DNA of 64,000 bases from Streptomyces hydrogenans (GCF_014656075.1 NZ_BNBS01000015.1:1-64000); one strand, 5' to 3'; positions 53,556 through 63,239 are shown, numbered from the stretch's first letter. The notes: generated by a model from the sequence alone, not told the origin. Numbers and translations are program-made.

Positions 53556-54386
53556 ATGAGTTCCGACCGTTACCACTGGGATCGCTCGCACCCGGGCCTG
53601 ACCTCGCTGCGCGAGGCGATCGAGCCCGTGCGCCGGGAGGTCGTCGGCCACCCCGTCTACCGGGAGCTGAACTCCCTTGAGCGGGTGCGGACGTTCCAGG
53701 AACGCCATGTGTTCGCGGTCTGGGACTTCATGTCGCTGCTCACGTCTCTGCAGCGGCGGCTGACCTGTGTGGACCTCCCGTGGCTGCCGAACGGGCCGAC
53801 CGCGAGCCGTCGGCTCATCAACGAGATCGTCCTGGTCGAGGAGAGCGACGCGTTCGGCGACGGCTACACCAGCCACTTCGAGCTGTATCTCGACGGCATG
53901 GCCCGGAGCGGAGCCGACACCGGTCCGGTGAGCCGGTTCCTGCGGTCGCTCGGCACCGGGACCGGTGTCGCCGAGGCGGCGAAGTCGGCCGACGTCCCTT
54001 CCGCGGCCACCGATTTCATGGCCGTGACCTGGAGCATCATCGAGGACGAGCCCGTGCACTGCCAGGCCGCGGCCTTCGCGTTCGGCCGTGAGGACCTGAT
54101 CCCCGAGATGTTCGGGCAGGTGGTCCGGATCGAGGACGCGAACGACCGACTCGCCCTGTTCAAGGACTACTTGGCCCGCCACATCGAGGTCGACGGCGAG
54201 CAGCACACGCCCATGGCCATGCAGATGCTGATCGATCTGTGCGGTGAGGACCCCGCGCGATGGGCCCAGTGCGCCGACACGGTCCGCCGCGCGCTCTCGG
54301 CCCGGGTCGCGCTCTGGGACGGGATCCTCGCGGACTGCGACAGCCGGCCCGCGTCCGCTCCCCCGCGGCCGGCCCCCGTTCCCTGA
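53556..54386 (+). CDS. DUF3050 haem-oxygenase-like protein
   Basis: 276 residues from ATG 53556. All-helical with the DUF3050 signatures [71 protein letters not shown] and [16 protein letters not shown]. Repeated Glu/His pairs (Glu-Glu near 94, His-Phe-Glu near 108, Glu-Asp-Glu with His near 167-171, His and Glu near 209-215) suit a di-metal site of the haem-oxygenase-like diiron superfamily. The reaction of DUF3050 proteins is not established. Confidence 0.85.
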   Translation: MSSDRYHWDRSHPGLTSLREAIEPVRREVVGHPVYRELNSLERVRTFQERHVFAVWDFMSLLTSLQRRLTCVDLPWLPNGPTASRRLINEIVLVEESDAFGDGYTSHFELYLDGMARSGADTGPVSRFLRSLGTGTGVAEAAKSADVPSAATDFMAVTWSIIEDEPVHCQAAAFAFGREDLIPEMFGQVVRIEDANDRLALFKDYLARHIEVDGEQHTPMAMQMLIDLCGEDPARWAQCADTVRRALSARVALWDGILADCDSRPASAPPRPAPVP

Positions 54387-54531
54387 CCTCCCGATCACCG
54401 GGTGCCGCGAGGCGTACACCGGTCGGGCGCGGGTAGCAGCGGGGCGCGGCGTACGGCGCGTACGCGCTACCGGGGGGCTGGAAACGGGGCCCGCGTGAGG
54501 TTCGTGCGGCGCCCGCGAGGAAGGACGGACC

Positions 54532-55518
54532 ATGGCCGGCGAGGGCGCGTTCGAGCGTGACCGGACCTATCTCACCAGCCGCGTCACGGCGGACGGGCGC
54601 GACGGGTGGCCCGTGGAGCCCGGGCGCTACCGGCTGGTCATCGCCCGGGCCTGCCCGTGGGCGAACCGGGCCGCGATCGTCCGGCGGCTGATGGGCCTGG
54701 AGGGCGTGCTGTCGCTGGGGGTGGCGGGGCCGCTGCACGACGAGCGCAGCTGGTCCTTCCACCTGGACCCGGGCGGCCGGGACCCGGTCCTCGGCATCGA
54801 GCGGCTGCGGGAGGCCTTCGAGCGGCGCGAGCCGGGGTACCCGAACGGCGTCACCGTGCCGACGATCGTCGACGTACCGAGCGGCCAGGCGGTCACCAAC
54901 GACTTCGAGCGGATCACGCTCGACCTGGGCAGCCAGTGGCGGGCCCACCAGCGGGAGGGCGCGCCGGACCTGTATCCGGAGCGGTGGCGCGACGAGATCG
55001 ACGAGGTCGCCGACTCCGTGTACCGGGACGTCAACGACGGGGTGTACCAGTGCGGGTTCGCCCGGGGGCAGGACGCGTACGACGAGGCGTACGCGCGACT
55101 GTGGGGGCGGCTGGACCGTCTGGAGGAGCGGCTCCGGGGGCGGCGCTATCTGGTCGGCGACCGCATCACCGAGGCCGACGTCCGGCTCTTCCCCACGCTC
55201 GTGCGCTTCGACGCCGTCTACCACGGGCACTTCAAGTGCAACCGGCAGAAGCTGACCGAGCTGCCCGCGCTGTGGGGCTACGCGCGCGACCTGTTCCAGA
55301 CGCCCGGCTTCGGCGACACCATCGACTTCGCGCAGATCAAGGCCCACTACTACGTCGTCCACCACGCCATCAACCCGACCGGGATCGTGCCGCGCGGCCC
55401 GGACCCGCGCGGCTGGCTCTCGCCGCACGGGCGGGAGGCGCTCGGCGGGCGGCCCTTCGGCGAGGGCACTCCGCCCAGACCTCCGCCCGTCTCCGAGGCG
55501 GTGCCGCCGCTCGTCTGA
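54532..55518 (+). CDS. S-glutathionyl-hydroquinone reductase-like protein (YqjG/ECM4 family)
   Basis: 328 residues from ATG 54532. Thioredoxin-fold domain with the family CPWA motif (Cys45 in ARACPWANR), RDP and PNGVTVPTIVD, then a GST C-terminal domain (YLVGDRITEADVRLFPTLVRFD, YHGHFKCN, YARDLFQTPGF). These enzymes remove glutathione from hydroquinone conjugates. Streptomycetes use mycothiol instead of glutathione, so the physiological thiol here is probably mycothiol. Confidence 0.88.
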   Translation: MAGEGAFERDRTYLTSRVTADGRDGWPVEPGRYRLVIARACPWANRAAIVRRLMGLEGVLSLGVAGPLHDERSWSFHLDPGGRDPVLGIERLREAFERREPGYPNGVTVPTIVDVPSGQAVTNDFERITLDLGSQWRAHQREGAPDLYPERWRDEIDEVADSVYRDVNDGVYQCGFARGQDAYDEAYARLWGRLDRLEERLRGRRYLVGDRITEADVRLFPTLVRFDAVYHGHFKCNRQKLTELPALWGYARDLFQTPGFGDTIDFAQIKAHYYVVHHAINPTGIVPRGPDPRGWLSPHGREALGGRPFGEGTPPRPPPVSEAVPPLV

Positions 55519-55569
55519 CGGCTTGGCCGTCGGGCCGCCGGCGGGCCGTCGGTTCCGGGTGGGGGCACG

Positions 55570-55794
55570 TCAGAGCAGGTCCCGCCGATCGTCCTCGGTG
55601 ACCGTGGGGGCGACGGGCGGGACGACCATCCGGCGGCGGCGCAGGATGCTGGTGTAGACGGCGGTTCCGACGATGCCGACGGCCATGAGGATCAGCCCGA
55701 CCAGATCGACGTTCACCGACTCCGCCTGCCAGTCGGTCGCGAAGGTGAGGATGGCTCCGACCGCGATCAGGATGATGCATATGCCCAGACCCAT
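55570..55794 (-). CDS. small membrane protein (DUF6458-like)
   Basis: 74 residues from ATG 55794. Two transmembrane helices (4-18 and 28-48), the pattern MGLGICIILIAVGAILTFA then VNVDLVGLILMAVGIVG, and a basic RRRR stop-transfer. Matches the short two-helix actinobacterial family; role unknown. Confidence 0.75.
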   Translation of the reverse strand: MGLGICIILIAVGAILTFATDWQAESVNVDLVGLILMAVGIVGTAVYTSILRRRRMVVPPVAPTVTEDDRRDLL

Positions 55795-55941
55795 GATGGT
55801 TCTCCTCCCGTGTGGGTTGGATGCGCTCCGCGTACCCCCGCGTCCCGCGATCAATCCGGCCGACCGGTCATCGGTGGTCGTCGCACGGTCCGTCACCGGT
55901 TTTTGTGAGAGGGCGTGTTCACGCCGTGGCCCGACAAGGGG

Positions 55942-55974
55942 CGCGCCCACGCCGGAGGTTCCGGCGTGGGCGCG
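55942..55974 (-). terminator. terminator of the protease gene
   Basis: A perfect 14-bp stem CGCGCCCACGCCGG and its complement with a 5-nt loop, 30 bp beyond the protease stop codon. Confidence 0.8.
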
Positions 55975-56003
55975 TGGGAGACGTGCGGGTGGGAGCGGGC
56001 CGG

Positions 56004-56927
56004 TCAGAAGACGCTGACGCCGTAGGCGCTGAGGGCCTCGGTCACGGGCTGGAAGAAGGTGGTGCCGCCGGAGGAGCAGTTGCCGCTGCCGCCGGAGGTG
56101 AGGCCGAGGGCGGTCGTCCCGGAGAACATCGCACCGCCGCTGTCGCCGGGCTCGGCGCAGACGTTGGTCTGGATCAGGCCGTAGACGATGTCGCCGTTGC
56201 CGTAGTTGACGGTGGCGTTGAGGCCGGTGACGGTGCCGCCGCGCAGGCCCGTGGTGCTGCCGCTGCGCTGGACGGACTGGCCGACGTAGGCGTTTCCGGC
56301 GGCCGTGATGTCGCGGTAGCTGCCGTTGTAGAGGTAGACGCGCCCGTCGGCGGCGGAGGCGTTGGAGTGGCGGATGATGCCGTAGTCGTTGGTGGGGAAG
56401 CTGGTGCCGGCCCGGCTGCCGAGCAGCGCGGTGTTGGCGGAGTTGGTGTACCAGGTACTCCCGGACTCGGTGCAGTGGCCTGCCGTCAGGGCGTAGTAGG
56501 TGCTGCCGCTGCGGACGTTGAAGCCGAGGGAGCAGCGGCCGCCGCCCGCGTAGATGGCCTGGCCGCCCGCGATCAGCTTGTTGATCTTGCCTGCGGTGCG
56601 CTCGATCCTCAGGTGCGCGGCGTTCTCGCCCGCGGCCTTGCGGAGGGTGGCGATCTCGGCCGGCGAGACGGTCGTGTCGACGGTGACGACGACCTTGCCG
56701 GTGGCCTGGTCGGTGTACCAGGCGGTGCCGGGGACGTCCGCCCGGAGGACGGCGTCGCTGGTGACGGTGAGCGCGGCGGCGCGGGCGGTGTCGGCCGGCT
56801 GCGCCGAGGAGGTGGGGGCGGCCAGGGCGGTCGCGGCGACGAACGCGCCGAGGACGGCGAGCATGCGGGTGCCCTTGGCGAGGCGGCGGCCGCGGGTGGT
56901 GGACGAACGGTTCACAGAATCCTCCAT
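56004..56927 (-). CDS. streptogrisin-like serine protease (S1 family, pre-pro)
   Basis: 307 residues from ATG 56927. Signal peptide to about residue 43, an N-terminal propeptide (about 44-118), then a chymotrypsin-fold protease. Catalytic triad His151 (TAGHC), Asp181 (NDYGII) and Ser263 (GDSGG), with Cys132-Cys152-type and Cys257-Cys284 disulfide partners as in streptogrisins. Made as a zymogen and self-processed outside the cell. Confidence 0.93.
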   Translation of the reverse strand: MEDSVNRSSTTRGRRLAKGTRMLAVLGAFVAATALAAPTSSAQPADTARAAALTVTSDAVLRADVPGTAWYTDQATGKVVVTVDTTVSPAEIATLRKAAGENAAHLRIERTAGKINKLIAGGQAIYAGGGRCSLGFNVRSGSTYYALTAGHCTESGSTWYTNSANTALLGSRAGTSFPTNDYGIIRHSNASAADGRVYLYNGSYRDITAAGNAYVGQSVQRSGSTTGLRGGTVTGLNATVNYGNGDIVYGLIQTNVCAEPGDSGGAMFSGTTALGLTSGGSGNCSSGGTTFFQPVTEALSAYGVSVF

Positions 56928-57379
56928 GGGGGGTGAGCCGCTGGGTGGGTGGCTCACGGTGGAGTGCGATCGGCGGTGGGGCGACGGGGATGGTCGCCCC
57001 CGCCATGAACCTGACAAGTGCGTGCTACGAGGGGAATCCTCGGCTCCGCCAGGGGTTGCCACAAGGCGCGCTTTCGGCCGCTCTACGCGCGTCCACCCCT
57101 CAGGGCCGGGCGGCCCACCCGGTAACCGCCGCTTTCCGCCGCCCTCTTGAAGATCCGTCAGAAACTTTCCGAGAGGAGTTGCAGTTCACGGGCGGGAGCC
57201 CGCCGCTCCCGGACCGCACTCCCCCGGCGCCCCGTCCGTCACGGGCGCCGGGGTGACCCGCCCGCCGGGGCCGGAGCCGTACGGGGCAGTCGTCCGCCTT
57301 CGCGACGATCCGCCCCCTGGCCGGATCACGCCCCTACGGGGCCCGCGGAGGACGGCGTCCGTCCTCCGCCGGAGCCGCG
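56928..57379. other. protease upstream region, gene-free
   Basis: No convincing gene. GAAACTTTC (57161-57169) is a short palindrome 234 bp upstream of the protease start. The remainder shows no clear promoter or hairpin. Confidence 0.4.
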
Positions 57380-58723
57380 TCAGGACAGGAACTCGCCGTC
57401 CCGCGCCACGATCACGCCGCCGTGGACGACGAAGTCCCGCTGCGGCATGTCGACCACGACCTGGGGCAGGCCCTGACCCTTGACGAGGACGAAGTCGGCG
57501 GGCGCGCCGGGCTTCAGGTCGGCGTGCGGCAGGCCCATCACGTCGGCGCCGCCGTGGGCGGCGGCCCGGTAGCAGTCGGCCAGCTCCTCGTCGAGGCGGA
57601 CGTCGGTGACCCAGCCGAGGATGTGCGCGCGGTGGAGCATGTCGGCGTTGCCGAAGGGGCTCCAGGAGTCGCGGACGCCGTCGGAGCCGAGGCCGACGCG
57701 GACGCCGTGCTCGCGCAGGCGCGCGACCGGGAGGACGAGGTCCCGCGAGGGGGCGACCGTCGTGAGGGCGATGTCCTGTGCGGCGAGGTCGGTCGCGAGG
57801 GCGCCGAGGTCGCGCTCGGACAGGGCCGGCAGGCAGAAGACGTGGCTGATCGTCACCTTGCCGGTGAGGGACAGGGCCTTGGTCCGGTCGATGATGCCGC
57901 GGATGGCCCGGACGCCCTCGTCGCCCCCGTCGTGCAGGTGGATGTCGACGCCGACGCCGTGCCGGTCCGCGATGCCGAAGACGGTGTCCAGGTGCTCGTC
58001 GAGGGCGTGGTCGAAGCCGATGGGGTCGATGCCGCCGATCATGTCGACGACGCCCCGGCGGGCCCCCTCCTCCAGGAGCCGGGCCGTGCCGGGCGTCCGG
58101 ATGACGCCGTGCTGCGGGAAGGCGACGATCTGCACGTCCAGGGCGTGGGCGAGGCGGCGGCGCGCCTCCGCCAGGCCCTCGACACCCGCCAGGCCGTACG
58201 CCGGTGCCACGTCGGCGTGGGCGCGCATCCCGCGGGTGCCGCGGCTGACGGCGTGGCTCATCAGGCCGTACGCGCGCTCCCCCACGGAGCGGGTCTGGGC
58301 CCGGAAGAGCTCCACGTCCTGCTCGACGAAGTCGGCGATCGTCTCGGCCGGCCGGCGCGAGACCCAGTCGCCACCCCACGTGGTCTTGTCGGGGTGGATG
58401 TGGGCGTCGACCAGCGACGGCAGCGCGATCCGGCCGCCGCCGTCGACGCTCTTCGCACCCCGCGGCGCCGGGCCGTCCGCGATCCGCCCGTCGACGACCA
58501 CCAGGTCCGTGGCCGCCGCTCCGAACGGGCGGACGTTCCGGAAGACGACGGTCCGCGCCCCGCGCCCCGGCTTGCCGGATGCGGCGGGCGCCGAGGCGGT
58601 GGGCGCGGCGGAGGCGGGCGCGGCGGTGACGGCCGCCGAGGCCGTCGAGCCCGCGAGGGCCGCGGCACCGGCCAGCATCGTGCGGCGCGAGAGCGGGCCG
58701 GTGGGTGCCGAGGACTTCTGCAT
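57380..58723 (-). CDS. Tat-secreted amidohydrolase, cytosine-deaminase-like
   Basis: 447 residues from ATG 58723 (GGAG 6 bp upstream); ATG 58735 is possible. Tat signal SRRTMLAGAAALAG with cleavage near 40. Metal-dependent hydrolase motifs: DAHIHPDKT, VDIHLHDGGDEG, TISHVFCL and GLGSDGVRDSWSPFGNADML, the last closely resembling the CodA GxDDVxDPW segment. It should hydrolyse or deaminate a cyclic amidine or amide outside the cytoplasm. Second gene of a pair with 58783-60072. Confidence 0.85.
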   Translation of the reverse strand: MQKSSAPTGPLSRRTMLAGAAALAGSTASAAVTAAPASAAPTASAPAASGKPGRGARTVVFRNVRPFGAAATDLVVVDGRIADGPAPRGAKSVDGGGRIALPSLVDAHIHPDKTTWGGDWVSRRPAETIADFVEQDVELFRAQTRSVGERAYGLMSHAVSRGTRGMRAHADVAPAYGLAGVEGLAEARRRLAHALDVQIVAFPQHGVIRTPGTARLLEEGARRGVVDMIGGIDPIGFDHALDEHLDTVFGIADRHGVGVDIHLHDGGDEGVRAIRGIIDRTKALSLTGKVTISHVFCLPALSERDLGALATDLAAQDIALTTVAPSRDLVLPVARLREHGVRVGLGSDGVRDSWSPFGNADMLHRAHILGWVTDVRLDEELADCYRAAAHGGADVMGLPHADLKPGAPADFVLVKGQGLPQVVVDMPQRDFVVHGGVIVARDGEFLS

Positions 58724-58782
58724 CGAGGACTCCATGAGAAGGAAGAGGAAAGAAGGGGGAACTGGAAGAACGGGGGGCGGGA

Positions 58783-60072
58783 TCAGACCGGGATGCCCGC
58801 GCGGACCACGCGGACCGGGCTCCTGAGCAGCGAGAGGTCCGCGAGCGGGTCGCCCGCGAGGAGGATCGCGTCGCCCGCGTAGCCGCGGGCCAGGCGGCCG
58901 ACCGTGCGGTCGAGGCCGAGGAGGCGGGCGGCGCCGGTGGTGGCGGTGCGCAGGGCTTCGAGGGCGGGGAGTCCGGCGGCGTGCATGAGTTCCACCTCGC
59001 CGCCGACCGGGTCGACCGTGCCCCCGGAGGAGTCGGTGCCCGCGGCCAGCGGGACGCCGAGCTCGTACGCGGCCCGCACGGCGCGCTGGAGGACGGGCAG
59101 GAAGGTGCGGCCGCGCTCGGCGAGGACCGGGTCCGGGCTCTCGGCCAGGCCGGCGATGGCCGTGAGGGTGGGGGTGAAGTAGGTGTCGCGGCGCCGCATC
59201 TCGCGCAGGGTGCGCTCGCCGACGAACACGCCGTGCTCCAGCGAGCGGATGCCGGCCGTGACGGCGTCGTGGCAGCCCCGCTCGCTGTAGCTGTGGCAGA
59301 GCACGCCCTTGCCGTGGCGGCGGGCCGCCGCGACGATCCAGGAGAGCTGCTCGTGGGAGTAGACCTGGGTGAGCGGGTCCTGGTCGGGCAGGCCGGCGCG
59401 TTCGTTGACCCTGGTCTTGATGACGTCCGCGCCGCGGGCGGCGTTGACGTCGACCACGCGGCGCAGCGCCTCGGCGGAGCGAACGCCGTCCCTGGACCGT
59501 GCGAGCGGGGTCAGGTCGGGGTCGGCCAGGACCGTGTCGCCGAGGGTGGGCGTGACGAAGACGCCGGCGGCCCGCAGACGCGGCGAGAGCGCGGGGCTGT
59601 GCTGGGCGAGTTCGCGCAGGGCGACGTCCTGGTAGAAGGAGGTCGAGCCGCTGCGCGCGCTCGTCACGCCGTGGCCGAGCGCCGCGCGGGCCTCGGTGGT
59701 GGTGCTGAGGTGGATGTGCGCGTCCGTGAGGCCCGGCAGCACCCAGTGGCCGTCCGCCTCCAGGACGGGCAGGCCGTCCGGGACCCGTACGGAGCCGGCC
59801 CGGCCGGCGGCGGTGACGGTCCCGCCCCGGATGACGACGACCGCGTCCTCGGTGACGTCTCCGGTCGCGGGGTCGAGCAGCGTGCCGCCCCGGATGACCA
59901 GGTCCCCGGTCCGCGCACGCGCGGCGGACGTCGACGCGGCGGGGGCGGGGGTGGCCGCGGCGGCCCGGGCGGTGCCGGTCGCGGCCACGATGCCGGCGAG
60001 GACGGCGGCGCCGGCGAGGACGGCGCGGCGGCGCACGGCGGCGGGGACCGGCTGGGTGGCGTCGACACACAT
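58783..60072 (-). CDS. Tat-secreted amidohydrolase, imidazolonepropionase-like
   Basis: 429 residues from ATG 60072 (GGAG 6 bp upstream). Signal peptide with VRRRAVLAGAAVLAG. Metal motifs DAHIHLST, ADVIKTRVN (carboxylated Lys), LCHSYSE, SLEHGVF and AAGTDSSGG are those of secreted actinobacterial amidohydrolases related to Xaa-Pro dipeptidase/imidazolonepropionase. The gap to the second amidohydrolase is 59 bp, so both probably share one transcript controlled by the GTATAC operators upstream. Confidence 0.87.
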   Translation of the reverse strand: MCVDATQPVPAAVRRRAVLAGAAVLAGIVAATGTARAAAATPAPAASTSAARARTGDLVIRGGTLLDPATGDVTEDAVVVIRGGTVTAAGRAGSVRVPDGLPVLEADGHWVLPGLTDAHIHLSTTTEARAALGHGVTSARSGSTSFYQDVALRELAQHSPALSPRLRAAGVFVTPTLGDTVLADPDLTPLARSRDGVRSAEALRRVVDVNAARGADVIKTRVNERAGLPDQDPLTQVYSHEQLSWIVAAARRHGKGVLCHSYSERGCHDAVTAGIRSLEHGVFVGERTLREMRRRDTYFTPTLTAIAGLAESPDPVLAERGRTFLPVLQRAVRAAYELGVPLAAGTDSSGGTVDPVGGEVELMHAAGLPALEALRTATTGAARLLGLDRTVGRLARGYAGDAILLAGDPLADLSLLRSPVRVVRAGIPV

Positions 60073-60110
60073 GGGGACTCCTCGGGGGCGGGACGACCAC
60101 GGGTCCACGT

Positions 60111-60124
60111 TTTGTATACCAATT
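60111..60124. promoter_or_regulatory. operator site 1, TTTGTATACCAATT
   Basis: GTATAC palindrome flanked by A/T, 39 bp upstream of the amidohydrolase ATG. It reads as the inverted form of the site at 60229-60241. The shape suits a GntR/FadR-type dimer. Confidence 0.5.
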
Positions 60125-60228
60125 CCGAGAGGGAGAACAAGGGGCTCCAGGCGATCACGCCACTGGAACCAGGGCATTTCGATGCCATGAGGCGCCGTGG
60201 TTTTCGCACTCCCCCGCGCGGGGATTGT

Positions 60229-60241
60229 TTGGTATACATAA
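60229..60241. promoter_or_regulatory. operator site 2, TTGGTATACATAA
   Basis: Shares TTGGTATAC with the complement of site 1; the sites are about 117 bp apart. No regulator gene is adjacent now, though the flavoprotein remnant to the right may once have been under the same control. Confidence 0.45.
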
Positions 60242-60325
60242 TGGATCTCGGGGTCACGCAGGACGGCAGGGTCACCGACCAAGTCGGCGCGCCCCGGGCG
60301 CGTTCCCGGTTCCTGAGGGGGCGGG

Positions 60326-60686
60326 TTGTTCGTGCGGCGGGCCGTGGTCGACGACGGACTCCGGGACGCCGATCTCGTGGTCGACGCCACCGGACGGTCC
60401 AGCCGACTGGGCGAGTGGCTGGGCCGGCACGACTGGAACGAGGCCCCCGTCGACCGGATGAGGATCGGCCTCGGGTACGCCACCGCCTCCTTCCACCGGG
60501 GCGACGAGTCGGCGGCACGGTCATCGCCCACTCCAGCCCCGGTCCCGCGAGCGACCACCAGCCGAAGGTGACGGAACCGGGGGCGCTCGCCGCCGTCGAG
60601 GGCGACCGCTGGTCGGTGGTCCTGGCCGGGTACGCCGAGCACCGCCCCGGCCCCGACCCGGAGGAGTTCCTCCGGAGATGGAGGCC
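60326..60686 (+). pseudogene. remnant of FAD-dependent oxidoreductase, frameshifted
   Basis: The first part reads DADLVVDATGRSSRLGEWL and MRIGLGYATASFHRG. At about 60507 the homologous reading moves by -1 to GGTVIAHSSPGPASD, VTEPGALAAVEGDRWSVVLAGYAEHRPG and EEFLRRW. This is the middle of streptomycete geranylgeranyl-reductase/halogenase-like flavoproteins (VDATGRGSR...LGYATA). The FAD-binding N-terminus and the C-terminus are missing. Non-functional. Confidence 0.7.
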
Positions 60687-60889
60687 CCTCCCACGGCCCT
60701 CACCGACCCCCTCCTCCTCGCCCGCGCCGCGCGGGGGCTGGCTCCGGGGCTGGCCGCGGGGCCCCTGCCCGGGGGTGCGGGGAAGCTTCGGCTGTTGTTC
60801 ACGAGGGGAGCCTGGGGTGGAGGGCTGGAGTTCGGGTGCGGCCGCGAGCGTCGTGGCGCTCTGCCCCTCGAACTCCAGGACGGACTTCC

Positions 60890-62305
60890 GTGACCGTTTC
60901 GCGTGCACGCCGCCGGCGCCGTGATCTGACCCTCGCCCTCGCCGCCGTACCGGCGCTCGTCCTCGGCGCGTTGACCGCCGCGCCGGCGCACGCCGCCCCC
61001 GCCGACGACATCCGGGTGAACGAGGTCGTCACCACCGGGTCCGTCGAGGACTCGATCGAGCTGTACAACAAGGGCGCCTCGACGGTCGACGTCTCCGGCT
61101 GGATCCTCAAGGACGACAGCAACAGCTCGAAGTACACGATCGCCGCGGGCACCACGCTCGCCCCGGGCGCCTTCCGCGCCTTCGACGTGCACGGGAAGTT
61201 CGGCCTCGGCTCCAGCGACAAGGCACGGCTGTACCTGCCCGACGGCAGCACGCTCGTCGACAGCCACACGTGGAGCAGCCACTCCGCGCCGTCCTGGTCC
61301 CGCTGCCCCGACGGCACCGGGGCGTTCAAGGCGGCCGCCGTCACCCTCGGCACGGCCAACTCCTGCGGCGGAGGCGGCGGTACGGGCCCGGCGGCCTGGC
61401 CCGGCGGCAGCACGGTGACCACGGCCGACGCGGCGAACGTCTTCGGCGGCGACCTGAGCGGTCTGCACCAGGAGGGCGACGTGCTCTGGGCCGCGCAGAA
61501 CAGCGGCAAGCTGTGGCGGCTGGTCCGGGACGGCTCCGGCGGCTGGACCCCCGACACGGCGAACGGCTGGACCTCCGGCAAGACCCTGCGCTTCCCCGGC
61601 GGTTCCGGCGCGCCCGACGGCGAGGGCGTCACGGTCACCGGCGCGGGCGCCGCGGCCGGCGTCTTCGTGGCGAGCGAGCGGAACGGCGACGCGTCCGGCA
61701 CCAGCCGGCTGTCCGTGCTCCGGTACGACGTCTCCGGTACGGGCTCCACGCTCACCGCCGCCCGCGAGTGGAACCTGACCGCGGACCTTCCCGCGACGGG
61801 CTCCAACGCCGGCTTCGAGGCGATCACCTGGGTCCCCGACACCGCCCTCACCACCGCCGGCTTCAAGGACTCCTCGACCGGTGCCCCGTACGCCCCGGCC
61901 GGATACGGCGCCCACGGCGGCGGCGTGTTCTTCGTCGGCGTCGAGGGGACCGGTGCCGTCCACGGGTACGTCCTCCAGGACTCCGGGGCCTTCACCCGCG
62001 TCGCCTCCGTGAGCACCGGGATGGCGGGCGTGATGGAGGTCCAGTGGGAGCCCCAGGCGTCCCGGCTGTGGGCCGTGTGCGACGACACGTGCGGCGGGCA
62101 GCACCGCACGCTGAAGGTCGACGCCTCGGGCGCCTTCGCCGTCGCCGCCACGTACGCCCGGCCCGCCGGGATGCCCGACCTCAACAACGAGGGCTTCGCC
62201 CTCGCGGGCGCCGACGAGTGCGTGGCCGGCAGCAAGCCCGTCTACTGGTCGGACGACTCCAACACCGGCGGCCACGCCCTGCGCCGCTCCACCGTCACCT
62301 GCTGA
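60890..62305 (+). CDS. secreted protein: lamin-tail domain plus esterase-like/phytase-like beta-propeller
   Basis: 471 residues from GTG 60890 (AGGACGG upstream). Signal peptide ALAAVPALVLGALTAAPAHA. Residues about 35-145 are a lamin-tail domain (IRVNEVVTTGSVEDSIELYNKG, DVSGWILKDD). After a Gly-rich linker a beta-propeller (about 160-470) follows with GLHQEGDVLWAAQNSG, PDGEGVTVTG, SNAGFEAITWVP, GVMEVQWEPQASRLWAVCD and DLNNEGFALAG, as in SdiA-regulated/esterase-like propellers. Catalytic role unproven; likely extracellular binding or phosphoesterase. Confidence 0.82.
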   Translation: MTVSRARRRRRDLTLALAAVPALVLGALTAAPAHAAPADDIRVNEVVTTGSVEDSIELYNKGASTVDVSGWILKDDSNSSKYTIAAGTTLAPGAFRAFDVHGKFGLGSSDKARLYLPDGSTLVDSHTWSSHSAPSWSRCPDGTGAFKAAAVTLGTANSCGGGGGTGPAAWPGGSTVTTADAANVFGGDLSGLHQEGDVLWAAQNSGKLWRLVRDGSGGWTPDTANGWTSGKTLRFPGGSGAPDGEGVTVTGAGAAAGVFVASERNGDASGTSRLSVLRYDVSGTGSTLTAAREWNLTADLPATGSNAGFEAITWVPDTALTTAGFKDSSTGAPYAPAGYGAHGGGVFFVGVEGTGAVHGYVLQDSGAFTRVASVSTGMAGVMEVQWEPQASRLWAVCDDTCGGQHRTLKVDASGAFAVAATYARPAGMPDLNNEGFALAGADECVAGSKPVYWSDDSNTGGHALRRSTVTC

Positions 62306-62340
62306 CCCGCGGACGGCCCGACGGCCGTCCCGGGAACCCC

Positions 62341-62378
62341 GGCCCCGGCCGAGCGGTCACGACCGCTTGGCCGGGGCC
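62341..62378. terminator. hairpin between convergent genes
   Basis: A 17-bp stem (62341-62357 with 62362-62378, one G-U pair) around a 4-nt loop. It overlaps the last codons of the minus-strand gene and can serve both transcripts. Confidence 0.75.
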
Positions 62379-63073
62379 TTCTTGGCCGGAGCCTTCTTGG
62401 CAGGCGCCTTCTTGGCGGGCGCCTTCTTCGCGGGCGCCTTCTTCGCGGGCGCCTTCGCGTCGGACGTCTTCTTCACGGGCGCCTTCTTCGCCGGGGCCTT
62501 CTTCGTGGGCGCCTTCGCGTCGGGCGCCTTCTTCGCCGGGGCCTTCTTCGCGGGCGCCGGCTTGCCGGGCGCCTTCTCGGCCGACGCCTTCTTCGCGAGC
62601 GCCTTGTCGGCGGACGCCTTCTTGGCCAGGGCCTTCTTGGCGAGCGCCTTGTCGGCCGGCTTCGTCTTCGCCGGCGCCTTCTTCTCCGGCGCCTTCAGCG
62701 GCGCCTTCTTCACCGGCTCCTTCGCCGGTTCCTTCTTCGCGGAAGCCTTGTCGGCGGACGCCTTCTTGTCGGCGGGCTTATCGGACGCCTTCTTGTCGGC
62801 GACGACCTTCGCCTGCACCGGCTTCTTGGACACGGCCTTCTGGGTGCCGCGGATGGGCCACTTGAGTTCCACCTCGATCTCGATCTCGCCGTCCTCGACG
62901 GACAGCTCGATCTCGCCGCGGAGGTCGTCGGGGATCCGGAGGTTCAGGACGCCCCCGCCCAGTTCGAGTTCGGCCTCCCCGCCCTTCCGGAGCGCGTCGG
63001 CCAGGGCGGACAGCTGGTCGGCTGCGTCCGCGCGGGAGAGCGAGCGCTTCCGCTCGTACTTGAAGTCCTTCAT
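62357..63073 (-). CDS. amphi-Trp domain protein with histone-H1-like tail
   Basis: 238 residues from ATG 63073. Residues 1-75 form an amphi-Trp domain ([51 protein letters not shown]). Residues about 80-238 are Lys/Ala/Pro repeats, mostly [10 protein letters not shown] with KKASADKA variants, like the tails of histone H1 and streptomycete HupS. Such tails bind DNA nonspecifically and compact it. The tail gives a strongly basic, disordered protein. A nucleoid-associated role is the best guess. Confidence 0.85.
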   Translation of the reverse strand: MKDFKYERKRSLSRADAADQLSALADALRKGGEAELELGGGVLNLRIPDDLRGEIELSVEDGEIEIEVELKWPIRGTQKAVSKKPVQAKVVADKKASDKPADKKASADKASAKKEPAKEPVKKAPLKAPEKKAPAKTKPADKALAKKALAKKASADKALAKKASAEKAPGKPAPAKKAPAKKAPDAKAPTKKAPAKKAPVKKTSDAKAPAKKAPAKKAPAKKAPAKKAPAKKAPAKRS

Positions 63074-63239
63074 GACGGCCTCCGGTCGTCGCGCTGGGTC
63101 GTACACGGCCACATACGGGCACATGGCCATATATTCCGGACCATACTATTGATCTTGGTTGGCCGCTGGGCGGGTGAAGCTCGGGCGGACGCGGTGCGGC
63201 GGCCGGGGGCGGGGCGCGCGGTGGTGGTAGCCGTCGGCC

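Noticed and set aside
57161..57169. GAAACTTTC palindrome upstream of the protease as a XlnR/BxlR-type operator.
   Set aside because: Single short copy, 234 bp from the start and no matching regulated sugar genes nearby.
60678..60893. ORF after the flavoprotein remnant (MEAPPTALTDPLLL...).
   Set aside because: May be the distorted tail of the same pseudogene, but similarity is too weak to extend the call.
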